A DNA stretch of 64,000 bases from an uncultured Nocardioidaceae bacterium (GCA_902805845.1 CADCUI010000008.1:62001-126000), one strand, 5' to 3'; positions 48,497-60,980 are shown, counted from the first letter of the stretch. Notes: a model not told the origin generated them from the letters alone. Program-made: numbers and translations.

Positions 48497-48693
48497 GTGT
48501 GCGTCCTCGGTCTCGTGGGTTGGTGCAGGAGGTGTTGCACGACGCTGTGCCCGGCCTGCGAGTCTACTACCCCGGCGTCAGCCCCCCGACCCGTCGGCAG
48601 TGCGCAGGCCCGGGCCACAGACAGGGCAGTCCGTTCTTCCCCGGTGGCAGGCAGGATCGGAGCCGGGACCGGGCGTCGACGTCGAGGACGGGC

Positions 48694-49503
48694 ATGGTTG
48701 CGGAACAGGGGCTCGCGGTCGAGCTCGAGTGGGGACCGGCGGGTGCCGCCGCGCTGGCGGACCGGGCGTCGTACGCCGTCGTGGTCGACGTGCTCAGCTT
48801 CAGCACGACCGTGAGCGTGGCGCTGGACGAGGGGATCGAGGTCCATCCCTACCGGTGGGGAGACGACCGTGCCGCGAGGTACGCCGGGGAGCACCGGGCC
48901 GCGCTGGCCGTCGGACGCCATCAGGCCCGCCGCACCGGCCGGGTCGGTGCGGTGACCCTCTCCCCGGTCAGCGTGCGCGCGGCGAGGGGCCTCGAGCGGC
49001 TGGTGCTGCCTTCCCCCAACGGCTCGGCGATCTGCTTCGCGCTCGCCGAGGCGGGGACCCCCGTGCTCACCGCGTGCCTGCGCAATCGGTCGGCGGTCGT
49101 GGCGTGGCTGGTGTCCCGGCTGGTCGCGCCCGGCCCGGAGGAGCGGCGGGGCCACGTGGCGGTCGTGGCAGCCGGCGAGCACCGCACCGACGGCTCGCTC
49201 CGGCCGGCCGTCGAGGACCTCCTGGGCGCCGGAGCGGTCCTCGCCGGCCTGCGGGACGGCGGCTGCGGTGTGCTGAGCCCGGAGGCAGAGGCCGCGGCTG
49301 CGGCGTACGACGCGATGGCCGACCGGCTCCCCGAGGTCCTGCACGGCTGCGCCAGCGGCCGGGAGCTCGCGGGGGCCGGGTTCGGGGGCGACGTCGACGT
49401 CGCCGCCGAGCTCGACTCCTCGGCCAGCGTCCCGCTGCTCACCGACGGGCGGTTCCGTGACGCAGGTCCCCGGTCAGCAGCCGCCGGGCCTGCTCCTGGT
49501 TGA
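48694..49503 (+). CDS. ComB-like (2-phosphosulfolactate phosphatase family) protein
   Basis: 269 residues. Matches ComB in VVVDVLSFSTTVSVALDEGI, VLPSPNGSAICFALAEAG, VAVVAAGEHRTDGSLRPAVEDLLGAG and the acidic FGGDVDVAAELDSSASVPLL. In archaea ComB acts in coenzyme M synthesis, but no other such gene is seen here and the actinobacterial role is unknown. ATG 48694 has GAGGA upstream. Convergent with a 66-residue gene. Confidence 0.8.
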   Translation: MVAEQGLAVELEWGPAGAAALADRASYAVVVDVLSFSTTVSVALDEGIEVHPYRWGDDRAARYAGEHRAALAVGRHQARRTGRVGAVTLSPVSVRAARGLERLVLPSPNGSAICFALAEAGTPVLTACLRNRSAVVAWLVSRLVAPGPEERRGHVAVVAAGEHRTDGSLRPAVEDLLGAGAVLAGLRDGGCGVLSPEAEAAAAAYDAMADRLPEVLHGCASGRELAGAGFGGDVDVAAELDSSASVPLLTDGRFRDAGPRSAAAGPAPG

Positions 49504-49504
49504 G

Positions 49505-49705
49505 TCAGCTCGTGCGCGCGCGGCCGTCCGACGACGCCTGCAGGTCCTCGAGCAGCGAGTCGGCGTTCGCCCCGAGCCGGTGCAGCAGTGCGGCGTCCCT
49601 GTCGAGGTCCAGGTAGCGCGGCAGTGCGCACGCCGCCTGGATGGCGAGGTCGTGATGACCTCCCGAGCGCAGTATCGCGACGATCGTGTCCCTTTCCATG
49701 TACAT
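49505..49705 (-). CDS. Small conserved protein, unknown function
   Basis: 66 residues beginning YMERDTIVAILRSGGHHDLA and continuing ACALPRYLDLDRDAALLHRL. Mostly helical and soluble; no domain is recognised. ATG 49705 has GGAGG about ten bases upstream, and the second ATG (Met3) is an alternative. Convergent with the ComB-like gene and upstream of ilvC on the same strand as the ilv genes. Composition and codon use look genuine. Confidence 0.65.
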   Translation of the reverse strand: MYMERDTIVAILRSGGHHDLAIQAACALPRYLDLDRDAALLHRLGANADSLLEDLQASSDGRARTS

Positions 49706-49786
49706 CGGTGTCCCACCTCCGGGGGCACGCCTACCCCGGTGACGCAGGTCACAACCGGAAGGGATGGACCGGTCTGTCCGCGTCCG

Positions 49787-53153
<3,367 letters not shown>

Positions 53154-53233
53154 GTGACTTCGTCTCCTCCGTCGTGCTCGTTCCCCTGCCGCCGCCGGCC
53201 ACGGGAGCCGGTCGGCGGGCTGTCACACCCAAC

Positions 53234-53266
53234 AAAAAACCCTCGTGGCCGGTGGCCGACGAGGGT
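53234..53266 (-). terminator. Attenuator terminator of the ilvBNC leader
   Basis: On the minus strand, ACCCTCGT - CGGCCACCGGCC - ACGAGGGT is followed by TTTTTT: a textbook rho-independent terminator located between a short leader reading frame and ilvB. It lies 81 bases before the ilvB ATG. A true T-run is otherwise rare in this GC-rich window. Confidence 0.85.
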
Positions 53267-53287
53267 GACGCGCGCGCTGGAGCTGGG

Positions 53288-53329
53288 TCAGCTCACGCGT
53301 CGCGTCCGTACGAGTACCTGGATGTGCAT
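53288..53329 (-). CDS. ilvB leader peptide (attenuation)
   Basis: A 13-codon frame, ATG at 53327-53329 and TGA at 53288-53290, encoding MHIQVLVRTRRVS. Five of its 13 residues are Ile, Val or Leu, and two of the Val codons are GTA, rare in high-GC genomes. It ends 22 bases before a terminator hairpin in front of ilvB. This is the classic arrangement where stalling at branched-chain codons when charged tRNA is scarce favours an antiterminator. A palindrome GAGCTGACCCAGCTC overlaps its stop codon. Similar Ile/Val/Leu-rich leaders precede ilvB in Streptomyces and Corynebacterium. Confidence 0.75.
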   Translation of the reverse strand: MHIQVLVRTRRVS

Positions 53330-53421
53330 GAGGCTACCGTCCCGTCACCGCCTCGGCGGCGTCAAGTCGGCCTCGACGGCGTCTCATACTACGAACGTGC
53401 TGTCCAGTCTGCGGAAGCGCC

Positions 53422-54330
53422 TCAGGGGTTGAGATCCTTGGGGGAGAGCTCGCCTTGCCCGCGCACAAGGTAGTCACCGAGCTCATCGAGCGACTGCAGG
53501 TCGAGACCCCGGACCGCGTTGAGCCTGCGGCGCAGCCGCTGGGCGATCCGGTCGAGCTCGTGCTCGGTCATGCCGAGGAACTGCGCGCGGTGCCGGACGA
53601 GGTGCACCGGGGTCGGGGCTCCCTCGAGCAGGTGACGGAAGAGCACCGCCATCCGGTAGCGCAGGGCGACCGACATCGGAGGCTCCGTCCCGCCCCGGTG
53701 GACGCCGGGGCCTCGGACGGGAGTCGCGACCGCGCTGTCCACGGCGTACCGGATCCGGGCGTCCTCCAGGCGCCGCGTCCTGACCGTGACCGAGACGGTG
53801 ACCGGGCCGCCCAGGCCACGGCCGCCGAGCCTGGTGCCGCCGAGCTCCGGCCAGGACAGCCGGTGGTCGCCGCGCTGCAGCATCACCAGGGCGTGCGGCT
53901 GGTACGACGCGGCGCCGGACTGCACCCAGTCGCTCTCGACGCGCATCGGCACCCCGGCGCCGTTGGCGACGAGCCACCCCACCTCGACCGGGCTGAAGGT
54001 CGCGAGGTCCAGCGGCACCCACTCCGGCCGCACAACGACGGCATGACGCTCGCCGCGACCGATCGTGGCCGGCGAGCGGCGCGGCAGCCGCTGCTGCTCC
54101 ACCGGCGCCCCGGCACCGCGCACGACGATCACACCGGTCAGGGTCGGGAGCCGCTCCACGGGCTGCCGATCAGGTCCCTGCAGTGCTGCCTCGACCGGAC
54201 CTGCCTCGACCCCGGTCGCCTCGACCGGCGCCGTGCCCTCCACCCCGGCCGTCTCGACCGGCGCCGTGCCCTCGTCCGGCACCGCCGCTTCGAGGCGCGC
54301 CGCGGCGCGCTGCACCGGTCCGTCGGCCAT
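53422..54330 (-). CDS. FHA-like protein with C-terminal helical domain, unknown function
   Basis: About 302 residues from ATG 54328-54330. Residues 19-48 are imperfect repeats (EGTAPVETAGV, EGTAPVEATGV, EAGPVEAAL). Residues about 60-185 are beta-rich and resemble a forkhead-associated fold (SPATIGRGERHAVVVRPEWV, ANGAGVPMRVESDWVQSG). The last 90 residues are helical and end in an Arg-rich segment plus a YLV motif (LDRIAQRLRRRLNAVRG), perhaps winged-helix or protein-binding. Phosphopeptide binding is a guess. A 22-bp tandem repeat lies directly upstream. Confidence 0.65.
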   Translation of the reverse strand: MADGPVQRAAARLEAAVPDEGTAPVETAGVEGTAPVEATGVEAGPVEAALQGPDRQPVERLPTLTGVIVVRGAGAPVEQQRLPRRSPATIGRGERHAVVVRPEWVPLDLATFSPVEVGWLVANGAGVPMRVESDWVQSGAASYQPHALVMLQRGDHRLSWPELGGTRLGGRGLGGPVTVSVTVRTRRLEDARIRYAVDSAVATPVRGPGVHRGGTEPPMSVALRYRMAVLFRHLLEGAPTPVHLVRHRAQFLGMTEHELDRIAQRLRRRLNAVRGLDLQSLDELGDYLVRGQGELSPKDLNP

Positions 54331-54372
54331 CCCGTCATTGTGAGGCGGCCGGTCCCACCTCACGCCGCTTTC

Positions 54373-54450
54373 GCCGAACCGCCCTCGATGTCTGGCCGAC
54401 CCGCCCAGCATGTTGGGCCGACCCGCCCAGCATGATGGGCGGCTCGGCGG
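54373..54450. repeat. Intergenic 22-bp-period repeat cluster, locus A
   Basis: Three direct copies start at 54373, 54395 and 54417, each 22 bases, consensus GCCGACCCGCCCAGCATGTTGG. A partial inverted unit (GGGCGGCTCGGC, from about 54437) follows and can pair with the direct units. It lies between the FHA-like gene's start and the stop of the PPOX-family gene. A second locus is at 58098-58184. Confidence 0.85.
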
Positions 54451-54458
54451 GGTGGGGG

Positions 54459-55022
54459 TCAGCCGGGGGCGGGGTCGTCGTCGAAGGCCGGCAGCCCGTC
54501 GATGCTCGTCCGGTTCTTCCGCCGTCGGTAGTCCACGATCCCCTCGGCGCCGCGGCGACGCATGTTGCCGGTGAGGACGTCCCGCTCGGACACCGGCTGG
54601 AGCAACGGCAGCGCGTAGCCGCACGAGCTCGAGACCCGGGTGACATCGACGACGATCACCGCCCGGGCGGCCGGGTTCTGCGGGAACCGCTCGGCCCACC
54701 CGGCGTACGCCTCGTCGTAGAGCCCGACCACCCGCCCGCGCCCGTGCAGCCGCACCACGTTGGGGGACCGCTCGAAGGAGCAGAACATGACACAGATCCG
54801 GCCGTTCTCGCGCACGTGCGCGATGGTCTCTGCGCCGCTCGCGGTGAGGTCCAGGTAGGCGACGGTGTGGTCGTCGATCACCCGGAAGGTGTCGGCGAGC
54901 CCTTTCGCTGACACGTTGACGTGCCCGTCATCGGCGCGCGGGGCCGTCGCGACGAAGAACACCTGCTGCGCCTCGATGAAGGCGCGCAGCCGGTCGTCGA
55001 TGCGCTCGTACACCGTGCCCAT
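54459..55022 (-). CDS. Pyridoxamine 5'-phosphate oxidase-like flavoprotein
   Basis: 187 residues. The split-barrel FMN-binding fold is suggested by FFVATAPRADDGHVNVSAKG, YLDLTASGAETIAHVRENGR and ICVMFCSFERSPNVVRLHGR. Members bind FMN or F420 and reduce varied substrates; true PdxH activity is unlikely given the sequence. It is separated from ilvD by 21 bases on the same strand. The substrate is unknown. Confidence 0.85.
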   Translation of the reverse strand: MGTVYERIDDRLRAFIEAQQVFFVATAPRADDGHVNVSAKGLADTFRVIDDHTVAYLDLTASGAETIAHVRENGRICVMFCSFERSPNVVRLHGRGRVVGLYDEAYAGWAERFPQNPAARAVIVVDVTRVSSSCGYALPLLQPVSERDVLTGNMRRRGAEGIVDYRRRKNRTSIDGLPAFDDDPAPG

Positions 55023-55043
55023 GGGCGGATCAGCCGCTCGACC

Positions 55044-56741
55044 TCAGCCGCAGATGGCGCCGTGGGCCGCGGACTGCACGACCTTGGCGTACTTGCCGAG
55101 CACGCCGCGGGTGTACTTCGGCGGGCGCGGGGACCACCCCTCCTTGCGGGCCGCGAGCTCCTCCTTCGACACCTCGACGTCGAGAGCGCCAGAGCCGACG
55201 TCGAGCCGGATCCGGTCCCCCTCACGGAGGAAGGCGATCGGGCCGGCGTCGACGGCCTCCGGGGCGATGTGGCCGACGCACAGCCCCGTCGTACCGCCGG
55301 AGAACCGGCCGTCGGTGATGAGGAGGACGTCCTTGCCCAGCCCGGCCCCCTTGATGGCGCCGGTGATCGCCAGCATCTCGCGCATGCCAGGACCGCCCTT
55401 GGGCCCCTCGTAGCGGATGACCACGACGTCGCCGTGGCGGATGTGGCCGGCCTCCAAGGCGTCCATCGCGGCGCGCTCGCCGTCGAAGACCCGCGCCGGC
55501 CCCTCGAACACCTCGTCGTCGAACCCGGCGGACTTGACCACCGCACCCTCGGGGGCGAGCGAGCCGTGCAGGATCGTGATGCCACCGGTGCGGTGGATCG
55601 GCTGCGAGAGGCCGCGGATGACGTCACCGTCCGCCGACGGCGGGTTGAGCGCGCGCAGGTTCTCGGCCATGGTGCGGCCGGTGACCGTCAGTACGTCGCC
55701 CTCGAGCAGCCCTGCGTCGAGCAGCAGCTTGAGGACCACCGGCACGCCCCCGATCCGGTCGACGTCGTTCATCACGTAGCGGCCGAAGGGCTTCAGGTCG
55801 CCCAGGTGCGGGACCTTGGCGCCGATCCTGCTGAAGTCGTCGAGGGTGAGGTCGACCTCGGCCTCGCGGGCGATCGCGAGCAGGTGCAGCACGGCGTTGG
55901 TGGAGCCGCCCAGCGCCATGACCACCGCGATGGCGTTCTCGAAGGCGGGCTTCGTCATGATCTGGCGGGCCGTGATGCCCTCGCGGAGCAGGTTGACCGC
56001 CGCTTCCCCCGAGCGGTGGGCGAACCCGTCGCGGCGTCGGTCCACCGCCGGCGGCGCCGCCGAGCCGGGCAGGGACATGCCCATCGCCTCGGCGACCGAC
56101 GCCATGGTGTTCGCGGTGTACATGCCGCCGCAGGCACCCTCACCCGGACAGATCGCGCGCTCGATCCGGTCGACCTCGTCACGGCTGATGCGTCCGGCCA
56201 GGCAGGCGCCGACCGCTTCGAAGGCGTCGATGATCGTCACGTCGCGGCCGTCGACCTGACCGGGCATGGTCGATCCGGCGTACAGGAAGACCGACGCCAG
56301 GTCGAGCCTTGCGGCCGCCATGAGCATGCCGGGCAGGGACTTGTCGCAGCCGGCGAGGAGCACCGATCCGTCGAGCCGCTCGGCCATCATCACGGTCTCG
56401 ACCGAGTCGGCGATGACCTCGCGCGAGACCAGCGAGAAGTGCATGCCCTCGTGGCCCATCGAGATGCCGTCGGACACCGAGATCGTGGCGAACTCGAGGG
56501 GATAGCCGCCCCCGGCGTGCACGCCGTTCTTGACCGCCTTGGCCAGCCGGTCGAGCGACAGGTTGCACGGCGTGATCTCGTTCCACGACGAGGCAACGCC
56601 GATCTGCGGCTTGACCCAGTCGTCGTCGCCCATGCCGACGGCCCGCAGCATGCCCCGGGCCGCCGCACGCTCGAGACCATCGGTGACCTCGCGCGACCTC
56701 GGCTTCAGGTCGGGCGTGCCGCTGCGCTTGGTGTCGGACAT
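55044..56741 (-). CDS. ilvD: Dihydroxy-acid dehydratase
   Basis: 565 residues. It dehydrates dihydroxy acids in Ile and Val synthesis using an Fe-S cluster. Cysteine ligand motifs are [20 protein letters not shown] and [19 protein letters not shown], and [20 protein letters not shown] and [19 protein letters not shown] are typical. ATG 56741 has TAGCCT seven bases upstream and no Shine-Dalgarno, suggesting a leaderless transcript separate from ilvBNC. Confidence 0.96.
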   Translation of the reverse strand: MSDTKRSGTPDLKPRSREVTDGLERAAARGMLRAVGMGDDDWVKPQIGVASSWNEITPCNLSLDRLAKAVKNGVHAGGGYPLEFATISVSDGISMGHEGMHFSLVSREVIADSVETVMMAERLDGSVLLAGCDKSLPGMLMAAARLDLASVFLYAGSTMPGQVDGRDVTIIDAFEAVGACLAGRISRDEVDRIERAICPGEGACGGMYTANTMASVAEAMGMSLPGSAAPPAVDRRRDGFAHRSGEAAVNLLREGITARQIMTKPAFENAIAVVMALGGSTNAVLHLLAIAREAEVDLTLDDFSRIGAKVPHLGDLKPFGRYVMNDVDRIGGVPVVLKLLLDAGLLEGDVLTVTGRTMAENLRALNPPSADGDVIRGLSQPIHRTGGITILHGSLAPEGAVVKSAGFDDEVFEGPARVFDGERAAMDALEAGHIRHGDVVVIRYEGPKGGPGMREMLAITGAIKGAGLGKDVLLITDGRFSGGTTGLCVGHIAPEAVDAGPIAFLREGDRIRLDVGSGALDVEVSKEELAARKEGWSPRPPKYTRGVLGKYAKVVQSAAHGAICG

Positions 56742-56748
56742 GCGTCGA

Positions 56749-56754
56749 AGGCTA
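56749..56754 (-). promoter_or_regulatory. -10 element of ilvD (leaderless type)
   Basis: TAGCCT on the minus strand, seven bases before ATG 56741. No ribosome-binding site intervenes. Confidence 0.5.
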
Positions 56755-56829
56755 CCGGCGCCCCGAGGTACGGCGTGTCCTGTGGGTTCGCCCGCGTCAT
56801 CCGGATGGCTACCTCCCTCGGGTGAGGGC

Positions 56830-57918
56830 TCAGATGGTGGCCGCGCGCACGCAGAGCACGTCGGGCAGGTGCTCGGCGACCGGAACCCAGGTGGCGCCCT
56901 CGTCGGCGCTGGCGTAGACGCTGCCGTCCCTGCTGCCGATGTAGACGCCGGCCGGGTCGCCGTCGTCCACGCACATCGCGTCGCGCATCACTCCGGCGAA
57001 GAAGCCGGCGTCGGGGAGCCCTTCGCCCTGCTCCTCCCAGGTGGTTCCGCAGTCCTGCGACCGCCACACCCGACAGGCGCGGGTGGGAGGGAACCGGCGG
57101 TATGAGCTCTCCAGGGGGAACACCCAGACCGTCCCGTCCACCCGGGGATGAGTCACCACGGGGAAGCCGAACTCGGCCGGCAGGCCGTCGGCGATCGACA
57201 CCCACGACTCGCCCTCGTCGTCGGAGCGGTAGACGCCGCCGTGGTTCTGCGCGTAGAGGACCTCCGTCCGGTGCGCCGAGCGCGCCACCTTGTGCACGCA
57301 CTGGCCGAACTCCGGGTAGTTGATCTCCTCGGGCATGAACTCGGCCTTGATGCCCCGGTTGGTCGGTCGCCAGGTCGCGCCACCGTCGTCGGTGCGGTAG
57401 ACGCCACCGGTCGACATCGCCACGGTGACGCGTTCGGGCCGTTGCGGGTGCGGCAGCAGCGTGTGGATCGCCTGCCCGCCCCCGCCGGGCGCCCACTGCG
57501 GACGGTGCGGGTGGTCCCACAGCCCGCGCACCAGCTCGAAGCTCTCGCCCCGATCGGTCGACCGCCACAAGGCCGACGGCTCCGTCCCGGCGTACACGAC
57601 GTCCGGCTCGGCCGCCGACGGAGCCAGCGACCACACCGCCTCCACCGTGGCACCCGCATCGGCGGGGAACGCCACGCCGCCGGTGGGTGATGCCTGCCAC
57701 GACTCCCCGAGGTCGTCGGAGAACATCACCTGCGGGCCGATGTGCCAGTGCCGGCTCCCCATGAGCAGCCGCGGAGTCGCCGACCTCTTGTCGACGGCGA
57801 CGGAGTGCACCTCCCCCATGACGTCGTCGGGCCCGGAAAGCTCCCAGGACCGCCGGTCCTCGGAACGGGCCAGCCACAGACCCTTTCGCGTCCCGATCAT
57901 CAACAGCGTCTCGGTCAT
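56830..57918 (-). CDS. BNR/Asp-box beta-propeller protein (sialidase-like)
   Basis: 362 residues with at least six Asp-box repeats of the SxDxGxxW type: [44 protein letters not shown] and ASADEGATW, marking a multi-bladed propeller. There is no signal peptide, so it is probably cytoplasmic. It is often annotated as exo-alpha-sialidase, but sialidase catalytic residues are not evident and the function is unknown. ATG 57918 has GGAGG five bases upstream. Divergent from the PQQ-dehydrogenase-like lipoprotein. Confidence 0.8.
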   Translation of the reverse strand: MTETLLMIGTRKGLWLARSEDRRSWELSGPDDVMGEVHSVAVDKRSATPRLLMGSRHWHIGPQVMFSDDLGESWQASPTGGVAFPADAGATVEAVWSLAPSAAEPDVVYAGTEPSALWRSTDRGESFELVRGLWDHPHRPQWAPGGGGQAIHTLLPHPQRPERVTVAMSTGGVYRTDDGGATWRPTNRGIKAEFMPEEINYPEFGQCVHKVARSAHRTEVLYAQNHGGVYRSDDEGESWVSIADGLPAEFGFPVVTHPRVDGTVWVFPLESSYRRFPPTRACRVWRSQDCGTTWEEQGEGLPDAGFFAGVMRDAMCVDDGDPAGVYIGSRDGSVYASADEGATWVPVAEHLPDVLCVRAATI

Positions 57919-58097
57919 CGGCACCTCCAGGACTGGTCGACGAAGGTCTGCCCTTCGGCACGCTACGCGCATGGTCGACTGCCGGACAGTCCCAGAGAGG
58001 TCCCGAGTGGGGACCCGGCCGGCCGCCGGCGTGATGTGAGGCCGGCATCCCTACGCGTGGTCCCCCATCCTCGGGTCGGCGTCCCAGGGCCGCCTCG

Positions 58098-58184
58098 GCC
58101 GAGCCGCCCGCGATGTCTGCCCGACCCGCCCACGATGTCTGCCCGAGCCGCCCACGATGTTCGGCCCAGCCGCCCAGGATGCCG
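58098..58184. repeat. Intergenic 22-bp-period repeat cluster, locus B
   Basis: Four direct copies at 58098, 58120, 58142 and 58164, all 22 bases apart, consensus CCCGAGCCGCCCACGATGTCTG. It is the same family as at 54373. The block ends 15 bases before the -10 element (TACGCT, 58199) of the downstream lipoprotein gene, so it covers the -35 region. It lies between two divergent genes. Confidence 0.9.
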
Positions 58185-58198
58185 TTGTCGCCGCCTCC

Positions 58199-58204
58199 TA
58201 CGCT
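58199..58204 (+). promoter_or_regulatory. -10 element of the PQQ-dehydrogenase-like gene (leaderless type)
   Basis: TACGCT six bases before ATG 58211, with no ribosome-binding site. The 22-bp repeats occupy the region just upstream. Confidence 0.5.
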
Positions 58205-58210
58205 GGCCGC

Positions 58211-59368
58211 ATGAAGGCCCTGGGCGCGCGCCTGCTGCTGGGGACGGTGGTGCTGCTGCCGGTAGCAGGGTGCTCGACGGGCACCGAGGACGGCTCGCAG
58301 GGTGCCGTCTCGAGCGGGCCGCAGCCCACGACGCGCACCGCCTCGCCGGCCCCTGCACCGACAGAGCAGGGGACTGCGAAGCAGAAGACGGAGAACTCTC
58401 CCGCTCGACCACGCGCCGTCCGCACCGTCGCCTCCGGTCTCGAGGTCCCCTGGGGCGTGACGTTCCTGCCCGACGGCAGCGCCCTCGTCGGCGAGCGCGA
58501 CACGGCTCGGGTGCTCGCCATCACCGGACGACAGGTCAGGGAGGTCGGTCGGGTCGACGTGGCGAGCCCGCAGGGTGAGGCGGGGCTGCTCGGGCTGGCG
58601 ACCTCCCCGTCGTACGCCTCCGACGGGTTGATCTACGCCTACGTCTCGACCGCCTCGGACAACCGGGTCGTGTCGATGACGTACGACGGCCAGGTGCTCG
58701 GTGAGCCGAGGCCGGTGCTGACCGGCATCCCCAACGGGTTCGTCCACGACGGCGGCCGACTGCTCTTCGCCGAGGACGGCAACCTGTTCGTCTCCACGGG
58801 AGAGATCGGTGAGCCGGACCTGGCTCAGGACCGGTCGTCACTCGCAGGAAAGATCCTGCGGATCACTCCGGACGGGGAGGCGGCGCCGGGCAACCCGGTC
58901 ACCGGTTCGCCGGTGTGGACAACGGGGCATCGCAACGTCCAGGGACTGGCCGTCGACGGCCGCGGGCGGCTGTGGGCGACGGAGTTCGGCTCCCAGACGT
59001 GGGACGAGCTCAACCTGATCGAGGAGGGGCGGAACTACGGGTGGCCCCTGGTCGAGGGGTCCGGCGAGCTCGACGAGTACCGCAACCCGTTCGCCACCTG
59101 GAGGACCGCGGACGCCTCCCCCTCGGGGCTGGCCTTCCTCCGGGGGTCGTTGTGGGCGGGCGCACTTCAGGGCGCCCGGCTCTGGGAGATCCCGGTGACT
59201 CCAGACGGTGTCGACCGACCCCGCGACTGGTTCGTCGGCGACTACGGGCGCATGCGCACCGTGACCGTCACCCCGGACGGTGACCTGTGGGTGACGACCA
59301 GCAACCGCGACGGCCGGGGACAGCCAGCAGCGAGCGACGACCGGATCGTGGAGATCGAGGTTCCCTGA
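58211..59368 (+). CDS. PQQ-dependent sugar dehydrogenase-like lipoprotein
   Basis: 385 residues. A lipobox signal (LLLGTVVLLPVAGCSTG, Cys at about 21) marks a surface lipoprotein, followed by a 40-residue Thr/Pro/Ala linker. The six-bladed propeller of soluble glucose/sorbosone dehydrogenases follows: ASGLEVPWGVTFLPDGSALV, GEAGLLGLATSPSYASDGLI and WTTGHRNVQGLAVDGRGRLW with EFGSQTWDELNLIEEGRNYG. Oxidation of an extracellular sugar is likely; the substrate and cofactor dependence are unproven. Convergent with gatB. Confidence 0.88.
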   Translation: MKALGARLLLGTVVLLPVAGCSTGTEDGSQGAVSSGPQPTTRTASPAPAPTEQGTAKQKTENSPARPRAVRTVASGLEVPWGVTFLPDGSALVGERDTARVLAITGRQVREVGRVDVASPQGEAGLLGLATSPSYASDGLIYAYVSTASDNRVVSMTYDGQVLGEPRPVLTGIPNGFVHDGGRLLFAEDGNLFVSTGEIGEPDLAQDRSSLAGKILRITPDGEAAPGNPVTGSPVWTTGHRNVQGLAVDGRGRLWATEFGSQTWDELNLIEEGRNYGWPLVEGSGELDEYRNPFATWRTADASPSGLAFLRGSLWAGALQGARLWEIPVTPDGVDRPRDWFVGDYGRMRTVTVTPDGDLWVTTSNRDGRGQPAASDDRIVEIEVP

Positions 59369-59408
59369 CGAGGCGGCGGGGTGTCGCGCTCGCCCCCCGA
59401 ACCCGAGC

Positions 59409-59462
59409 CGTGCACAAGCGCCGACTCGGCGGGGTTTCGGCGTGCACAAGCGCCGACTCGGC
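59409..59462. repeat. Intergenic 32-bp-period repeat cluster, locus B (two copies)
   Basis: Two direct copies of CGTGCACAAGCGCCGACTCG (59409-59430 and 59441-59462 including flanks), start-to-start 32 bases, in the 97-base gap between convergent genes. Identical in core to the inverted copies at 10660 and 10692. The second copy ends four bases from the gatB stop codon. Confidence 0.9.
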
Positions 59463-59465
59463 GGG

Positions 59466-60980
59466 TCAGGTGAGCCGGGCGAGGATGAGCTCGCGGACCC
59501 GGGCCGCGTCGGCCTGACCGCGCATCTCCTTCATGACGGCGCCGATCAACGCCCCGGCAGCGGCCACCTTCCCGTCGCGGATCTTGGCCGCGACGTCGGG
59601 GTTGGCCTCGATCGCCCGGTCGACCGCCTCGGTGAGCGCCCCCTCGTCGCTGACCACCGCGAGGCCGCGGGCTGCCACCACCTCGTCCGGCGAGCCCTCG
59701 CCGGCGAGCACCCCGTCGAACACCTGACGGGCGAGCTTGTCGTTGATCGCCCCCGCGTCCACGAGCGCCTGGATCCGCGCCACGTCCTCGGGCGTGATCT
59801 TCAGCGCGGACAGCTCGACCGCCTGCTCGTTCGCCCGTCGGGCCAGCTCCGAGAGCCACCACTTGCGCGCGGTCTGGGCCGAGGACCCCGCGGCCACCGT
59901 CGCGGCGACCAGGTCCACGGCTCCCGCCCCGGCGGTGTCCCGCATCTCCAGGTCGGAGAACCCCCACTCGGCCTGCAACCGGCGACGGCGCTCGGCGGGC
60001 AGCTCGGGAAGCGTCGCCCGCAGCGCGTCGACCCACTCCCGCGACGGCGCCACCGGCGCGAGGTCGGGGTCGGGGAAGTACCGGTAGTCCTCGGCGTCGG
60101 ACTTCTCCCGCCCGGGCGACGTCGTCCCGGTGTCCTCGTGGAAGTGGCGGGTCTCCTGCACGACGCGACCGCCCGCGTCGAGGATCCCCGCGTGCCGGCT
60201 CACCTCGAAGCGCACCGCCCGCTCCACCGACCGGAACGAGTTGACGTTCTTGGTCTCCGAACGCGTCCCGAGCGCCGCCGTGCCCACGGGACGCAGGGAC
60301 AGGTTGACGTCGGCCCGCAGCGACCCCTGGTCCATCCGGGCGTCGGAGACACCGAGTGCGAGGACCAGGTCGCGCAGCTGCTGGACGTACGCCCGGGCGA
60401 CCGCAGGCGCCCGGTCACCCGGGACGGCGATCGGCCTGGTGACGATCTCGATCAGCGGGATGCCGGCCCGGTTGTAGTCCAGCAGGGAGTACTCCGCACC
60501 GTGGATCCGGCCGGTCGAGCCACCGACGTGCAGCGACTTGCCGGTGTCCTCCTCCATGTGGGCGCGCTCGATCTCGACCCGGTAGCGCTCCGGGCCATCC
60601 GGACCCTCGACCTCCACCTCGGTCCACCCGTCGAAGGCGATCGGCTCGTCGTACTGGGAGATCTGGTAGTTCTTCGGCATGTCGGGATAGAAGTAGTTCT
60701 TCCGCGCGAACCGGCAGACCTCCGCGATGCGGCAGTTCAGTGCCAGCCCGATCCTGATGGCCGACTCGACCGCCGCGCCGTTGACCACCGGCAGCGACCC
60801 GGGCAGACCCAGGCACACCGGGCACACGTGCGTGTTGGGCTCCCCGCCGAACAAGGCGGGGCAGCCGCAGAACATCTTCGTCGCGGTGCTGAGCTCGACA
60901 TGGACCTCGAGCCCCATCACCGGCTCGTAGCGGGTCAGCGCCTCCTCGAAGGGCACCAGCCCGACCTCGACCGTCGTCAT
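59466..60980 (-). CDS. gatB: Aspartyl/glutamyl-tRNA amidotransferase subunit B
   Basis: 504 residues. It binds Glu-tRNA-Gln (and Asp-tRNA-Asn), activates it with ATP and uses ammonia channelled from Gat[21 protein letters not shown] is the N-terminal hallmark, zinc cysteines are in FCGCP and HVCPVCLG, and [20 protein letters not shown] is highly conserved. The C-terminal helical/YqeY-like tail ([20 protein letters not shown]) is complete. ATG 60980 overlaps the gatA stop (ATGA). Confidence 0.96.
   Translation of the reverse strand: MTTVEVGLVPFEEALTRYEPVMGLEVHVELSTATKMFCGCPALFGGEPNTHVCPVCLGLPGSLPVVNGAAVESAIRIGLALNCRIAEVCRFARKNYFYPDMPKNYQISQYDEPIAFDGWTEVEVEGPDGPERYRVEIERAHMEEDTGKSLHVGGSTGRIHGAEYSLLDYNRAGIPLIEIVTRPIAVPGDRAPAVARAYVQQLRDLVLALGVSDARMDQGSLRADVNLSLRPVGTAALGTRSETKNVNSFRSVERAVRFEVSRHAGILDAGGRVVQETRHFHEDTGTTSPGREKSDAEDYRYFPDPDLAPVAPSREWVDALRATLPELPAERRRRLQAEWGFSDLEMRDTAGAGAVDLVAATVAAGSSAQTARKWWLSELARRANEQAVELSALKITPEDVARIQALVDAGAINDKLARQVFDGVLAGEGSPDEVVAARGLAVVSDEGALTEAVDRAIEANPDVAAKIRDGKVAAAGALIGAVMKEMRGQADAARVRELILARLT

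Noticed and set aside
56830-59368. Horizontally acquired carbohydrate island (propeller protein plus PQQ dehydrogenase)
   Set aside because: Base composition, codon use and repeat content match the rest of the window; no mobile genes or direct-repeat borders were found.
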